From contig JACKDN010000026.1 in assembly GCA_020633465.1 (NCBI GenBank), positions 1 through 64,000 of the forward strand: a stretch of 64,000 nucleotides of DNA, read 5' to 3'. The notes below the pieces were generated by a model, which worked only from the letters and a program-made list of their open reading frames with translations, was not told the origin of the DNA and did no database searches. Below are positions 50,769-59,250 of this stretch, piece after piece. The DNA is from Myxococcales bacterium. GTDB taxonomy: Bacteria; Myxococcota_A; Bradymonadia; UBA7976; UBA1532. The position numbers were made by a program, and so were the translations under genes. Each line of letters starts with the position of its first letter. The first letter of the stretch is position 1.

Positions 50769-52580
50769 TCACACCCGCTCGATGGCCCGGCTGCCCTTCG
50801 CGACGCGGAAGGCGATGGTGGACGCCCCGCCGGTGTAGTCCGGGTCGCGGATCGCGTCGCTGGCGATGTCGTGGAAGGTCACGTCCATCGCGTCGGCCGA
50901 GACGGCCACGGTGGCGAAGCCGTAGCCCGTGTTCTGTGTGTACGCGAAGTGCGGGTTCGTCTCGAGCACCAGCGCGTCCATCATGTCGACCAGCTCGCTC
51001 AGGCCCAGGGCGCTCAGCAGGGGGTCGGCGTCGACGACGCTCTTGGTGATCTCCTGGAACGAGCGCGAGCTGATGCCCGCGCAGACGAACTCGACGGCGG
51101 TGGGGTCGCCCTCGGTGTCGAAGTCGGGGCGCAGGTGGGCGGCCTGCCACGCGTGCAGGTCGCCGGTCAGCACCACCAGATCGTCGACGTCGCGCAGGGC
51201 CTCGAGGATCTCGGCGCGCTCGCTGCGGTAGCCGTCCCACTGGTCGACGGTGAAGTAGAACAGGTCGCGGAAGGACTCGGGCACCGTCTCGTACCCGGAC
51301 AGGTCGACGGCGAACTGCGCCTGCATCACCTCGTTGCCCCACACCTTCCAGGTGGCGTCGCTGCCCTGGATGGCGCCCAGCAGCCAGGCCTTCTGCTCGG
51401 CGCCCAGCATCGTCGGCATCGCCGCCGCCTCGAGCGGATCGAAGCCGTTCTTGAACAGGAACTGGCGGCTGCCGAGGGCGCTGTTCATCGAGGTCTTGCC
51501 CACCGCGTCGTTGGTGGGCCCCTCGGGGATGAGGTGATCGTCGCGGTAGCTGCGCTGGTCGGTCAGGAACACCTCGAGGTGCTTGCCCCAGCGCATCGTG
51601 CGGTAGATCTGCAGGTCGTCGGGGAACTGCGCGCCGGCCATGCGGTCGAGGTCGACCGGCTGGAACTCGAACCACGCCCGGCTGGCCGCGGTGCGCCGGG
51701 CGGTGTCCTGCTCGTCACCCTGCGCGCCGTTGAAGTGCGTGCTGTGATCCTGCCAGCTGTCGTCGGCGAACTCGTGATCGTCCCAGATGGCGACGAAGGG
51801 CAGCCGCTTGTGGGCGCGTTGCAGCTGCGGATCGCCGCGGTACTGCTTGTACAGCGCGCGGTAGTCGGCCAGCGTCAGCGCCGCCTTGGCCATGCCCTCG
51901 TCGTCGAGGTCGAGCCCGTCGGGCAGCGTCACGCGGCGGCCGTCCGCCTCCTGGAAGCGCGGATCGTCGGCCGTCTCGTAGATGTAGTCGCCAAGGAAGA
52001 GCACGAAGTCGAGGTCGTCGGCCTGATCGGCCAGCACCCGCCACGCGTGGTAGTAGCGGCCGTTGTAGTCCTGGCAGCTGGCGAAGGCGAAGCGCGGCGC
52101 GGCCTCGGCGTCGGCCGCGGGCGCGGTGCGGGTACGCCCCGCGTCGGACACCACGCCCTCGGCGCGGAAGCGGTAGTGGTAGGTCGTGCCCGGCTCGAGG
52201 TCGGTCACCTTCAGCCGCACCGTGTGATCGCTGTCCGCGGTCGCCTCGACCTCGCCCTGCGTCACCAGATCGGTGAAGGCCGCGTCGCGCGCCACCTGCC
52301 AGGCCACCATCGTCGCCGACTCGGCCGCCACCCGCGTCCAGAGGATGACGCTCGAGGGGCTGGGATCACCCGACGCGAAGGCCTGCGGGAACACGCGCGC
52401 GATGTCCTCCGGCGCGCCCTGCATGCCGAAGCCGGGCTCGACCCCGGCGTCGCCCATCGGCGTGTCGTCGTCGCCCCCGTCGTCGCAGGCGGTGAGCGAG
52501 GCGAGCGAGCCCGCCGCCACCGTGGTCATCGTCAGCTTGAGAAAGGTGCGGCGATCGAGGCCGGGGCGCACACGACGCAT
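50769..52580 (-). CDS. phoD: PhoD-family alkaline phosphatase, Tat-exported lipoprotein
   Basis: 603 residues. Tat signal (RRTFLKLTM) and lipobox SLTAC near residue 33. PhoD motifs: FAFASCQDYNGRYYHAWR, FVLFLGDYIYE, VAIWDDHEFADDSW, VLTGDLHAWQA and FVCAGISSRSF. This gives a calcium/iron-type phosphodiesterase/monoesterase outside the cytoplasm, likely for phosphate release from diesters. The start is ATG 52580 after a purine-rich stretch. It is 68 bp downstream of the HTTM gene on the same strand. Confidence 0.9.
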   Translation of the reverse strand: MRRVRPGLDRRTFLKLTMTTVAAGSLASLTACDDGGDDDTPMGDAGVEPGFGMQGAPEDIARVFPQAFASGDPSPSSVILWTRVAAESATMVAWQVARDAAFTDLVTQGEVEATADSDHTVRLKVTDLEPGTTYHYRFRAEGVVSDAGRTRTAPAADAEAAPRFAFASCQDYNGRYYHAWRVLADQADDLDFVLFLGDYIYETADDPRFQEADGRRVTLPDGLDLDDEGMAKAALTLADYRALYKQYRGDPQLQRAHKRLPFVAIWDDHEFADDSWQDHSTHFNGAQGDEQDTARRTAASRAWFEFQPVDLDRMAGAQFPDDLQIYRTMRWGKHLEVFLTDQRSYRDDHLIPEGPTNDAVGKTSMNSALGSRQFLFKNGFDPLEAAAMPTMLGAEQKAWLLGAIQGSDATWKVWGNEVMQAQFAVDLSGYETVPESFRDLFYFTVDQWDGYRSERAEILEALRDVDDLVVLTGDLHAWQAAHLRPDFDTEGDPTAVEFVCAGISSRSFQEITKSVVDADPLLSALGLSELVDMMDALVLETNPHFAYTQNTGYGFATVAVSADAMDVTFHDIASDAIRDPDYTGGASTIAFRVAKGSRAIERV

Positions 52581-52648
52581 GGCAGAACCTCCGGGTGGGC
52601 AGGCGCCGGGCGAGCATAGAGAGGGCGGCGCCTGGGGCGCAACGCTGC

Positions 52649-53962
52649 TCAGGGCGCGCGCGGCGCGAACACGGCCTGCTGCACCGGCCCGTCGTTGATG
52701 CGGTAGCGCGCCACCACGCGGACGTCCTCGGCGCCCGACGCCCCGAGGATCCAGTCGGCGTAGCCCTGCAGGAAGTCGCGGTGCTCGCGCCAGCTCTCCC
52801 AGTAATACCCGGGCGCGCCCGCGAACCAGTACTCGGTGGCGCCCACCATGGGGTACTGCCGCCACCGCCCGCCCACCTGCGCGCGCGTCTCGGCCTGCAC
52901 CACGACGATCTCGCGGAACATGCGGAACGCGAAGCGATCGTCACCGCCCAGGTACGGCCGCGCCAGCAGCGCGGCGTGCAGCGCCACCAGCCCGCCGAGC
53001 GCCGCGACGCGCAGGGCCGGCCGGGGCGCTGGCGCCGGCCGCTCGGCCGCGGGGCGCCGGCCGAGGCCCGCGGCGATCGCGACGCCCGCGCCCACCGCGG
53101 CCAGGTTGACCGGGGGCAGGGGATACAGCTCGAAGGTCCAGCCCAGCGCGGCGGCGGCCAGCGCGAAGGCCAGGCCAGCCCCCAGCCAGCGCCACGCGGG
53201 CTCGGTCGACGGCCGCGGCACGGCCTCGGCGTCGAGGTACAGCACGTACCCGGCGAGCATCAGGTAGCTGAAGCAGCGCACCGGCATGACGATCTCGATG
53301 CCCACGTGCAGCAGCACCCCCAGCGCGATGGCCCAGCGCCGCAGCGGCCGCACCCACAGGCCGACGACGAGGAAGGCCTCGAGCCCCAGCGTCGCCCAGG
53401 CGGCCACCGGGTAGGCGACGGGCGGCACCGCCGCGTCGATCGCGCCCCACACCGGCCCGTAGTGCAGCAGGCTCTCGCGCATCACCAGCCCGTCGAGCCA
53501 GGCCGGATCGAGCTTGGTGATCACCGCCGCCGCGTACACCCCGCTGAACAGCAGCCGCAGCGCCAGCCGCGGCCACGCGGGCGCCGGCGCGCGGACGCCC
53601 CACGCGGCCACCAGCGCCAGGCACCACAGCAGCAGGTACTGGTTCGACGTGTAGTGGCGTTGGTCGGCCAGGAAGGCGGCGCCGTAGCCGGCGAGCAGCG
53701 TCAGCGGCGCCCAGCGCCCGGCCGGGCGCAGCACCATCCAGGCGGCGGCCGCGGCCATCGCCGCCAGGGCCACGTGAGCCAGCAGCAACGTGTCGTCGGT
53801 GCGGTCGAGGACGGGCAGGCCCGGCAGCCAGGGCAGCCGGAACGCGTCGGGCGGCCGCAGCGCCATGGCGGGCACGTGCACCGACAGCAGGTCGCGCAGC
53901 GCCGTCACGCCCAGCAGCGCGACGAACGCGCGGCGCCAGACCGGCGCCTCGTCGCCCACCAC
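52649..53962 (-). CDS. HTTM-domain multi-pass membrane protein
   Basis: 437 residues from GTG 53962, about nine hydrophobic helices. Features fit HTTM/vitamin K-dependent carboxylase-like proteins: AFLADQRHYTSNQYLLLWCL, RLLFSGVYAAAVITKLDPAW, MRESLLHYGPVWG, LGVLLHVGIEIVMPVRCFSY. The C-terminal tail (about 350-437) is soluble (FRMFREIVVVQAETRAQVGG, GYYWESWREHRDFLQGYADW). Function in bacteria is unknown. 14 bp follow the stop of the lipoprotein gene, so the two are probably co-transcribed. Confidence 0.7.
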   Translation of the reverse strand: MVGDEAPVWRRAFVALLGVTALRDLLSVHVPAMALRPPDAFRLPWLPGLPVLDRTDDTLLLAHVALAAMAAAAAWMVLRPAGRWAPLTLLAGYGAAFLADQRHYTSNQYLLLWCLALVAAWGVRAPAPAWPRLALRLLFSGVYAAAVITKLDPAWLDGLVMRESLLHYGPVWGAIDAAVPPVAYPVAAWATLGLEAFLVVGLWVRPLRRWAIALGVLLHVGIEIVMPVRCFSYLMLAGYVLYLDAEAVPRPSTEPAWRWLGAGLAFALAAAALGWTFELYPLPPVNLAAVGAGVAIAAGLGRRPAAERPAPAPRPALRVAALGGLVALHAALLARPYLGGDDRFAFRMFREIVVVQAETRAQVGGRWRQYPMVGATEYWFAGAPGYYWESWREHRDFLQGYADWILGASGAEDVRVVARYRINDGPVQQAVFAPRAP

Positions 53963-53976
53963 CGCCGCCGCGCGGT

Positions 53977-55347
53977 TCAGGGGGCCACCGCCGCCGGGCC
54001 GGGGATCTGCGGGCTGCCCTCGCCCAGCAACATCGTGCGCACGTGCCGCACGACGCCGGGACCCTCGACCTGCAGCGTCACCAGCTGCGGCCCGTCGGCC
54101 GGGCTGACGCTGGGCGCGAACACGAGGCCCGCCTGGGCGCCGCGCTGGACGATGGCCAGGTGCTCGGCCAGCCCGACGCCGCCGATGTCGTCGACCACCT
54201 GCCAGCCGTCCTCGGTGTCGGCGACGACCGAGACGATGCCGTCCTCGAGGCGGCTGACCAGCGCTGTCTCGCCGTCCGGCGCGAAGCGCACCTGCCGCAG
54301 ATCGCCCAGGCCGGTCAGGCGCGTCACCTCGACCAGCGTGTCGCCCTCGATCTTGGCGACCATCAGCTGGCCGCCCTCCTCGCTGAAGGGCGAGCCGTTG
54401 GGGATGAGCACGGTGCGCCCGTCCCCGGCGATGCCGATGCCCGCCGAGTCGACGAAGTCCCCCCACAGATCGGCCTGGCCCACCTGCCGCCAGCCCTGCG
54501 GGCCGCGCGCCAGCAGGCGCAGATCGAAGTCGTCGAAGGGCTCGAACGCGGTCTGCCCGCCCAGCAGCACCGCGCGATCGGGCATGCCCGGCACCAGCGC
54601 GAACGAGTCGGACAGGCGCAGGCTGAAGTGGGGCGGCTCGGGCTTCAGCGCGCCGTCGCAGCCGATGCCCACGGTGTAGACGCCGCTGTCCTCGTCGACG
54701 TCGGCGAACACCGCGTGGGCGTACAGGCCGTCCGGATCGATCACCAGATCGGCGGCGCCCGCGCCGGGCAGGCCCACCGCGTCGATCAGCGTCACCTCGT
54801 CCGCGTCGTCCACCGCCAGGATCGCCAGCGTGCCGTCCTCGCCCAGCACCAGGGCGAAGCGGCCCGAGGGGACGAAGGCGATGCGCTCGGGGCGGAAGCC
54901 GACGTCGATGCGGGCGCCGGGGGTGAGATCGCCGTCGGGCTCGACGGCCCAGGCGCTGACCTCGGTGCCGTCCTCGCCGGGCACCGCGCCGAAGGGGTGG
55001 CCCACCAGCAGCACGCGGGGGAGATCGGGATCGGGATCCGGGCCGAGCGCGCAGCCGGGGTCGATCGGGGCGGCGTCGGGCGGATCGGCGTCGGGCGGCG
55101 TCGGTCCGCCCCCGCCGTCGAGATCGGGCGCGGGCGCGGCGTCACCGGCAGGGGGCGCGGCGTCGGCGCGTGGCCCGGCGTCCAGCGGCCGCTCGGCGGC
55201 GCCTTCGTCCCGATCGTCGGCGGGCGGATCGGCGTCGCGCCCGGCGCGCCGCGGGCCGACCTCGTCCGGCTCGGTGAGGGCCCCGAGATCGTCGCAGGCG
55301 GTCAGGGCGAGGGCGGCGGTCAGCAGCAACCGGGCGGTGTTTCGCAT
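53977..55347 (-). CDS. Beta-propeller-like secreted lipoprotein
   Basis: 456 residues. Lipoprotein signal (LLTAALALTAC), then an Asp/Ala/Pro-rich linker of about 70 residues and a propeller-like part with repeated strands: GRFALVLGEDGTLAILAVDD, LVIDPDGLYAHAVFADVDED, IGIAGDGRTVLIPNGSP, VRFAPDGETALVSRLEDGIV. The repeats follow the usual DGxxALV pattern of secreted WD40/NHL-like proteins. No catalytic residue is assigned. An alternative ATG lies three codons upstream. First gene of the HTTM-PhoD run. Confidence 0.7.
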   Translation of the reverse strand: MRNTARLLLTAALALTACDDLGALTEPDEVGPRRAGRDADPPADDRDEGAAERPLDAGPRADAAPPAGDAAPAPDLDGGGGPTPPDADPPDAAPIDPGCALGPDPDPDLPRVLLVGHPFGAVPGEDGTEVSAWAVEPDGDLTPGARIDVGFRPERIAFVPSGRFALVLGEDGTLAILAVDDADEVTLIDAVGLPGAGAADLVIDPDGLYAHAVFADVDEDSGVYTVGIGCDGALKPEPPHFSLRLSDSFALVPGMPDRAVLLGGQTAFEPFDDFDLRLLARGPQGWRQVGQADLWGDFVDSAGIGIAGDGRTVLIPNGSPFSEEGGQLMVAKIEGDTLVEVTRLTGLGDLRQVRFAPDGETALVSRLEDGIVSVVADTEDGWQVVDDIGGVGLAEHLAIVQRGAQAGLVFAPSVSPADGPQLVTLQVEGPGVVRHVRTMLLGEGSPQIPGPAAVAP

Positions 55348-55721
55348 GGCCGGCATGCTAGCAGCCTGTTGCACATTCGGGGCACTTCGCCTGCACCTGC
55401 CGCACCTGCCGCGGCTCGCCGCGGCGTCTCGCCGCGGCCGCGGCACAACGACACGGGGTGGTGACGTCCGGCGCTCGCCCGACCGGCAGGCGCCCAATTC
55501 GGCCGATCGCGCCGGGTCGTCGAGGTCGATCTGTTACCTGGGTGTAACCATGTCACCCGACGCGTTCCCCCTGCGTGCCCGCTTCCCGCGCCCGGGGACC
55601 GAATCCACCGAAGGCGCGGTTGGCACGCCCTTTGATCGAGGGTGCCGGCGCCGGCCGTCGTCGGCGGTGCCCGACGTCGGTGAGGCGTCGGTGCCCACGC
55701 ACCACGGACCGGAGGAGCCCC
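55348..55721. promoter_or_regulatory. 374-bp divergent intergenic region with GTTAC/GTAAC palindrome
   Basis: It holds promoters for the lipoprotein (left) and UspA/cco (right). GTTAC-CTGGGT-GTAAC at 55533-55548 is a 5-bp inverted repeat. A GC-rich hairpin cluster of GCCGCGGC blocks is at about 55402-55442, and TTTGATCGAGGG at 55630 is only half an FNR-like site. No gene is seen. Confidence 0.4.
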
Positions 55722-56192
55722 ATGAACCCGATCGAACGCATCCTCGTCCCCGTCGACTTCTCGCCCTGCTCGCGCCTGGCGCTGCAGTACGGGATCGACA
55801 TGGCGCAGCGGTTCGGCGCCTCCCTGACCGCGCTGCACGTCTACGAGCCGCCCCACTACGTCGGCGACGTGATGGTGCAGCTGCCCGAGAAGACGTCGGT
55901 CACGGTGCACGAGTACGTGCGGCGGCAGTCGGCGCAGCTGCTCGACGAGCTGATCGACACGACCGCGGGGCTCGACGAGGTCACCTTCGAGCGCCGGCTC
56001 GTGTCGGGCGTTCCGCACATCGCGGTGCTCGACGCGGCCCGCGAGATGAAGGCCGACCTCGTCATCATGGGCACGCACGGGCGCACCGGCCTCTCGCACC
56101 TGCTGATGGGCAGCGTCGTCGAGAAGGTGCTGCGCCAGGCCCCGTGCCCCGTCCTCGTCGTCCGCGACGCCTATCCCGAAAAGTCCCGCTGA
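55722..56192 (+). CDS. Universal stress protein (UspA family)
   Basis: 156 residues preceded by GGAGGAG. RILVPVDFSPCSRLALQYGI at the N terminus and the ATP-binding motif MGTHGRTGLSHLLMGSVVEK, then APCPVLVVRD, place it in the ATP-binding UspA class. It starts the same transcription unit as the cbb3 genes (18 bp before ccoS). A role in low-oxygen or stress adaptation is suggested by the neighbours. Confidence 0.95.
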   Translation: MNPIERILVPVDFSPCSRLALQYGIDMAQRFGASLTALHVYEPPHYVGDVMVQLPEKTSVTVHEYVRRQSAQLLDELIDTTAGLDEVTFERRLVSGVPHIAVLDAAREMKADLVIMGTHGRTGLSHLLMGSVVEKVLRQAPCPVLVVRDAYPEKSR

Positions 56193-56210
56193 GCCACCGA
56201 GGCGATCACC

Positions 56211-56378
56211 ATGGATGTGCTGTTCATTTTGCTGCCCATCGCCCTGGGCTTCGTTCTCGCCGCCGTCTTCGTCTTTGCGTGGGCGGTGCGCGACGGCCAG
56301 TTCGATGACCTCGAGACCCCCGCGCTGCGGGCGTTGCTCGACGACCCCCGCTCGACGGACGAGGAGGTGAAGCGTTGA
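56211..56378 (+). CDS. ccoS: cbb3 oxidase assembly protein CcoS
   Basis: 55 residues: MDVLFILLPIALGFVLAAVF is the single membrane helix, followed by FAWAVRDGQFDDLETPALRA, the CcoS signature, and a short acidic tail. CcoS helps insert haem or copper during assembly of cbb3 oxidase. In many bacteria it lies after ccoI, so its place before ccoN is unusual. The stop overlaps the TTG start of the next gene. Confidence 0.9.
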   Translation: MDVLFILLPIALGFVLAAVFVFAWAVRDGQFDDLETPALRALLDDPRSTDEEVKR

Positions 56379-58492
56379 AGGTCGAGGAGTTCCAGTACGA
56401 CGACAAGATCGTACGCAAGTTCGTCGTCGCCACCGTCGTCTGGGGCGTCGTCGGCATGTTGGTCGGGTTGATCATCGCCTTTCAGCTGGTCGTGCATCAG
56501 CTGAACTTCGATCTGCCCTTCCTGACCTTCGGCCGCCTGCGCCCCTTGCACACGAACGCGGTCATCTTCGCGTTCGTCGGCAACGGCATCTTCGCCGGCG
56601 TCTACTACTCGACGCAGCGCCTCCTGAAAGCGCGGATGTTCAATGACGGCCTGTCCAAGTTCCACTTCTGGGGCTGGCAGGCCATCATCGTCTCGGCGGC
56701 GGTGACGCTGCCGCTGGGCATCACCACCAGCAAGGAGTACGCGGAGCTCGAGTGGCCCATCGACATCGCCATCGCGGTGGTCTGGGTCGTCTTCGCCATC
56801 AACTTCTTCGGCACCCTGGTCAAGCGGCGCGAGCGGCACCTGTACGTCGCCATCTGGTTCTACATCGCGTCGATCGTGGCGGTGGCCCTGCTGCACATCG
56901 TCAACTCGCTGGCCCTGCCGGTGTCGATCCTCAAGAGCTACTCGATCTACGCGGGCATCCAGGACGCCCTGGTGCAGTGGTGGTACGGCCACAACGCGGT
57001 GGCCTTCTTCCTCACCACGCCCTACCTGGGCCTGATGTACTACTTCATGCCCAAGGCGGCGCAGCGGCCGGTCTACAGCTACCGCCTGTCGGTGGTGCAC
57101 TTCTGGTCGCTGGTGTTCCTGTACATGTGGGCCGGCCCGCACCACCTGCTGTACACCTCGCTGCCCCAGTGGGCCCAGACCCTGGGCACCACCTTCTCGA
57201 TCATGCTCATCGCGCCGTCGTGGGGCGGCATGATCAACGGCCTGCTCACCCTGCGGGGCGCGTGGGACAAGCTGCGCACGGATCCGGTGCTGAAGTTCAT
57301 GGTGGCGGCGATCACCTTCTACGGCATGTCGACCTTCGAGGGGCCGATGATGTCGCTGAAGTCGGTCAACGCGCTGAGCCACTACACCAACTGGACCATC
57401 GCTCACGTCCACGCGGGCGCCCTCGGCTGGAACGGCTTCTTGACCTTCGGCATGTTGTACTGGCTGGTGCCGCGCCTGTGGGGCGCCAAGCAGCTGCACA
57501 GCACCAAGATGGCCACCACCCACTTCTGGCTGGGCCTGGTGGGCATCGGCATGTACGTCCTGTCCATGTGGGCCGCCGGCATCGCCGAGGGCCTGATGTG
57601 GAAGGAGTTCGACGCCGACGGTCGCCTGGTCTACGCCACCTGGGCCGACACCCTGCCGACGCTGAACCCGATGTACTGGGTGCGCGGGCTGGGCGGCACG
57701 CTCTACTTCGTCGGCGTCATCATGATGGTGGTCAACCTGTGGAAGACCGCCAAGAGCGGTACGCCGGTCGATCAGACCGACGCCGCCGCGCCCCTGCCCG
57801 AGCCGGCCGGCGCTGGCGCCGGCGGGCTGCACCGGCTGCTCGAGGGCAAGCCCCTCACCTTCACCGTGCTGACGACGGTGGCGGTGGCCGCCGGCGGCGC
57901 CTTCGAGATCATCCCCAGCCTGCTGATCGACAGCAACGTGCCCACGATCGCGGCGGTGAAGCCCTACACGCCCCTCGAGCTCGAGGGCCGGGACATCTAC
58001 ATCTCGGAGGGCTGCTACAACTGCCACAGCCAGCACGTTCGCCCGTTCCGCGGTGAGACCGAGCGCTACGGGCCCTACAGCAAGGCGGGCGAGTTCGTCT
58101 ACGACCACCCCTTCCAGTTCGGATCGCGCCGCATCGGGCCCGATCTGCACCGGGTGGGCGGCAAGTACCCCGACGGCTGGCACTACCGCCACATGATCGA
58201 CCCGCGCGACACCAGCGAGGGCTCGGTGATGCCGTCCTACCCGTGGCTGGCCGACGATCCTCTCGACCTGAGCATGACGCAGGCGAAGGTGAAGGCCATG
58301 ACCGTCTTCAACGTGCCCTACAGCGACGCGGACGTCGCCAACGCCGTGGAGAACGCGAAGGCGCAGGCGGCGGCCATCGGCAAGCGGCTCGAGGATCAGA
58401 AGCTGCCGAACGCGCAGGACAAGAAGATCGTGGCCCTGATCGCCTACCTGCAGCGCCTCGGCACCGACATCCGCGCGGAGGGGGCGCAGTGA
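56375..58492 (+). CDS. ccoNO: Fused cbb3 oxidase subunits CcoN-CcoO
   Basis: 705 residues from TTG 56375. Residues 1-470 are CcoN: RPLHTNAVIFAF (haem b His), YGHNAVAFFLT and WAGPHHLLYTSLP (copper B His), FYGMSTFEGPMMS (catalytic Tyr) and IAHVHAGALGW (haem His). After a linker (about 470-490) a helix anchors CcoO with a single c-haem site (CYNCH, about 546-550) and SHQHVRPF-like SQHVRPFRGE. The fusion is known in some bacteria. It reduces oxygen to water and pumps protons. Confidence 0.95.
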   Translation: MKVEEFQYDDKIVRKFVVATVVWGVVGMLVGLIIAFQLVVHQLNFDLPFLTFGRLRPLHTNAVIFAFVGNGIFAGVYYSTQRLLKARMFNDGLSKFHFWGWQAIIVSAAVTLPLGITTSKEYAELEWPIDIAIAVVWVVFAINFFGTLVKRRERHLYVAIWFYIASIVAVALLHIVNSLALPVSILKSYSIYAGIQDALVQWWYGHNAVAFFLTTPYLGLMYYFMPKAAQRPVYSYRLSVVHFWSLVFLYMWAGPHHLLYTSLPQWAQTLGTTFSIMLIAPSWGGMINGLLTLRGAWDKLRTDPVLKFMVAAITFYGMSTFEGPMMSLKSVNALSHYTNWTIAHVHAGALGWNGFLTFGMLYWLVPRLWGAKQLHSTKMATTHFWLGLVGIGMYVLSMWAAGIAEGLMWKEFDADGRLVYATWADTLPTLNPMYWVRGLGGTLYFVGVIMMVVNLWKTAKSGTPVDQTDAAAPLPEPAGAGAGGLHRLLEGKPLTFTVLTTVAVAAGGAFEIIPSLLIDSNVPTIAAVKPYTPLELEGRDIYISEGCYNCHSQHVRPFRGETERYGPYSKAGEFVYDHPFQFGSRRIGPDLHRVGGKYPDGWHYRHMIDPRDTSEGSVMPSYPWLADDPLDLSMTQAKVKAMTVFNVPYSDADVANAVENAKAQAAAIGKRLEDQKLPNAQDKKIVALIAYLQRLGTDIRAEGAQ

Positions 58493-58665
58493 AGGCCGAA
58501 ATCCTGTCGCAGACCGACTACCTGACCTACCCGCTGATCTCGGTGGTGCTGTTCGTCGCGATCTTCTCGGCGGCGGTGCTGTGGGTGTTCCGACCGGGCA
58601 GCCGCGAGGTCTACGCCAAGCGGAGCATGATGGTGTTCGACGACGAGAAGGGGACGAGCCGATGA
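58489..58665 (+). CDS. ccoQ: CcoQ-like small subunit
   Basis: 58 residues from GTG overlapping the ccoNO stop. One hydrophobic helix (YPLISVVLFVAIFSAAVLWV) followed by a short basic/acidic tail ending FDDEKGTSR. Its size and place between ccoNO and ccoP identify it. The stop overlaps the ccoP ATG. Confidence 0.75.
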   Translation: MKAEILSQTDYLTYPLISVVLFVAIFSAAVLWVFRPGSREVYAKRSMMVFDDEKGTSR

Positions 58666-59213
58666 GTCAGGTCAACGACGAGCTGCTCGACCACGAATAC
58701 GACGGCATCCGGGAGTACGACAATCCGCTGCCGCGTTGGTGGCTGGGCATCTTCGTCATCTCGGTCGTGTTCTCCGTCATCTACGTCCCCTACTACCACT
58801 TCATGGGGGGCCCGCATCAGGAAGACGAGTACGCCGCCGAGATGGCCGCGGCGGCGGCGAGCGCGCCCAAGGTCGAGAAGCTCGACGAGGCCGCGCTGCA
58901 GAAGATCGCCGCCGATCCGACACGGATTCAGGCCGGAAAGGCTCTCTACGACAAGCACTGCGTCGCCTGCCACACGGCGGACGGCGGCGGGCTGGTCGGG
59001 CCGAACCTGACCGACAAGTTCTGGATCCACGGCGGCTCGCTGACCGACATCGTGCACACCATCACCGAGGGCGTGCCGGAGAAGGGGATGATCAGCTGGA
59101 AGACCCAGCTGTCCGCCGAGGAGATCCGGTCGGTCGCGGCCTTCGTCAACACCCTGCGGGGCACCACCCCCGCCAACCCCAAGGCCCCCGAAGGCGAACC
59201 CTACGAGGGGTGA
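58662..59213 (+). CDS. ccoP: cbb3 oxidase subunit CcoP, monohaem
   Basis: 183 residues. EYDGIREYDNPLPRWWLGIF is the CcoP N-terminal signature with one membrane helix. A single c-type haem site (CVACH, residue 100) and the later Met in EKGMISWKTQLS form one cytochrome c domain; most CcoP proteins have two haems and about 300 residues. Electron entry must therefore use fewer haems here. Coupled to ccoQ. Confidence 0.9.
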   Translation: MSQVNDELLDHEYDGIREYDNPLPRWWLGIFVISVVFSVIYVPYYHFMGGPHQEDEYAAEMAAAAASAPKVEKLDEAALQKIAADPTRIQAGKALYDKHCVACHTADGGGLVGPNLTDKFWIHGGSLTDIVHTITEGVPEKGMISWKTQLSAEEIRSVAAFVNTLRGTTPANPKAPEGEPYEG

Positions 59214-59250
59214 CGCCCCCGGGGCCCCGAGCCCCGCGGGAGGGAGAGCG

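Noticed and set aside
55630..55641. FNR box before the UspA/cco operon
   Set aside because: TTTGATCGAGGG gives only one half-site; the ATCAA half is missing.
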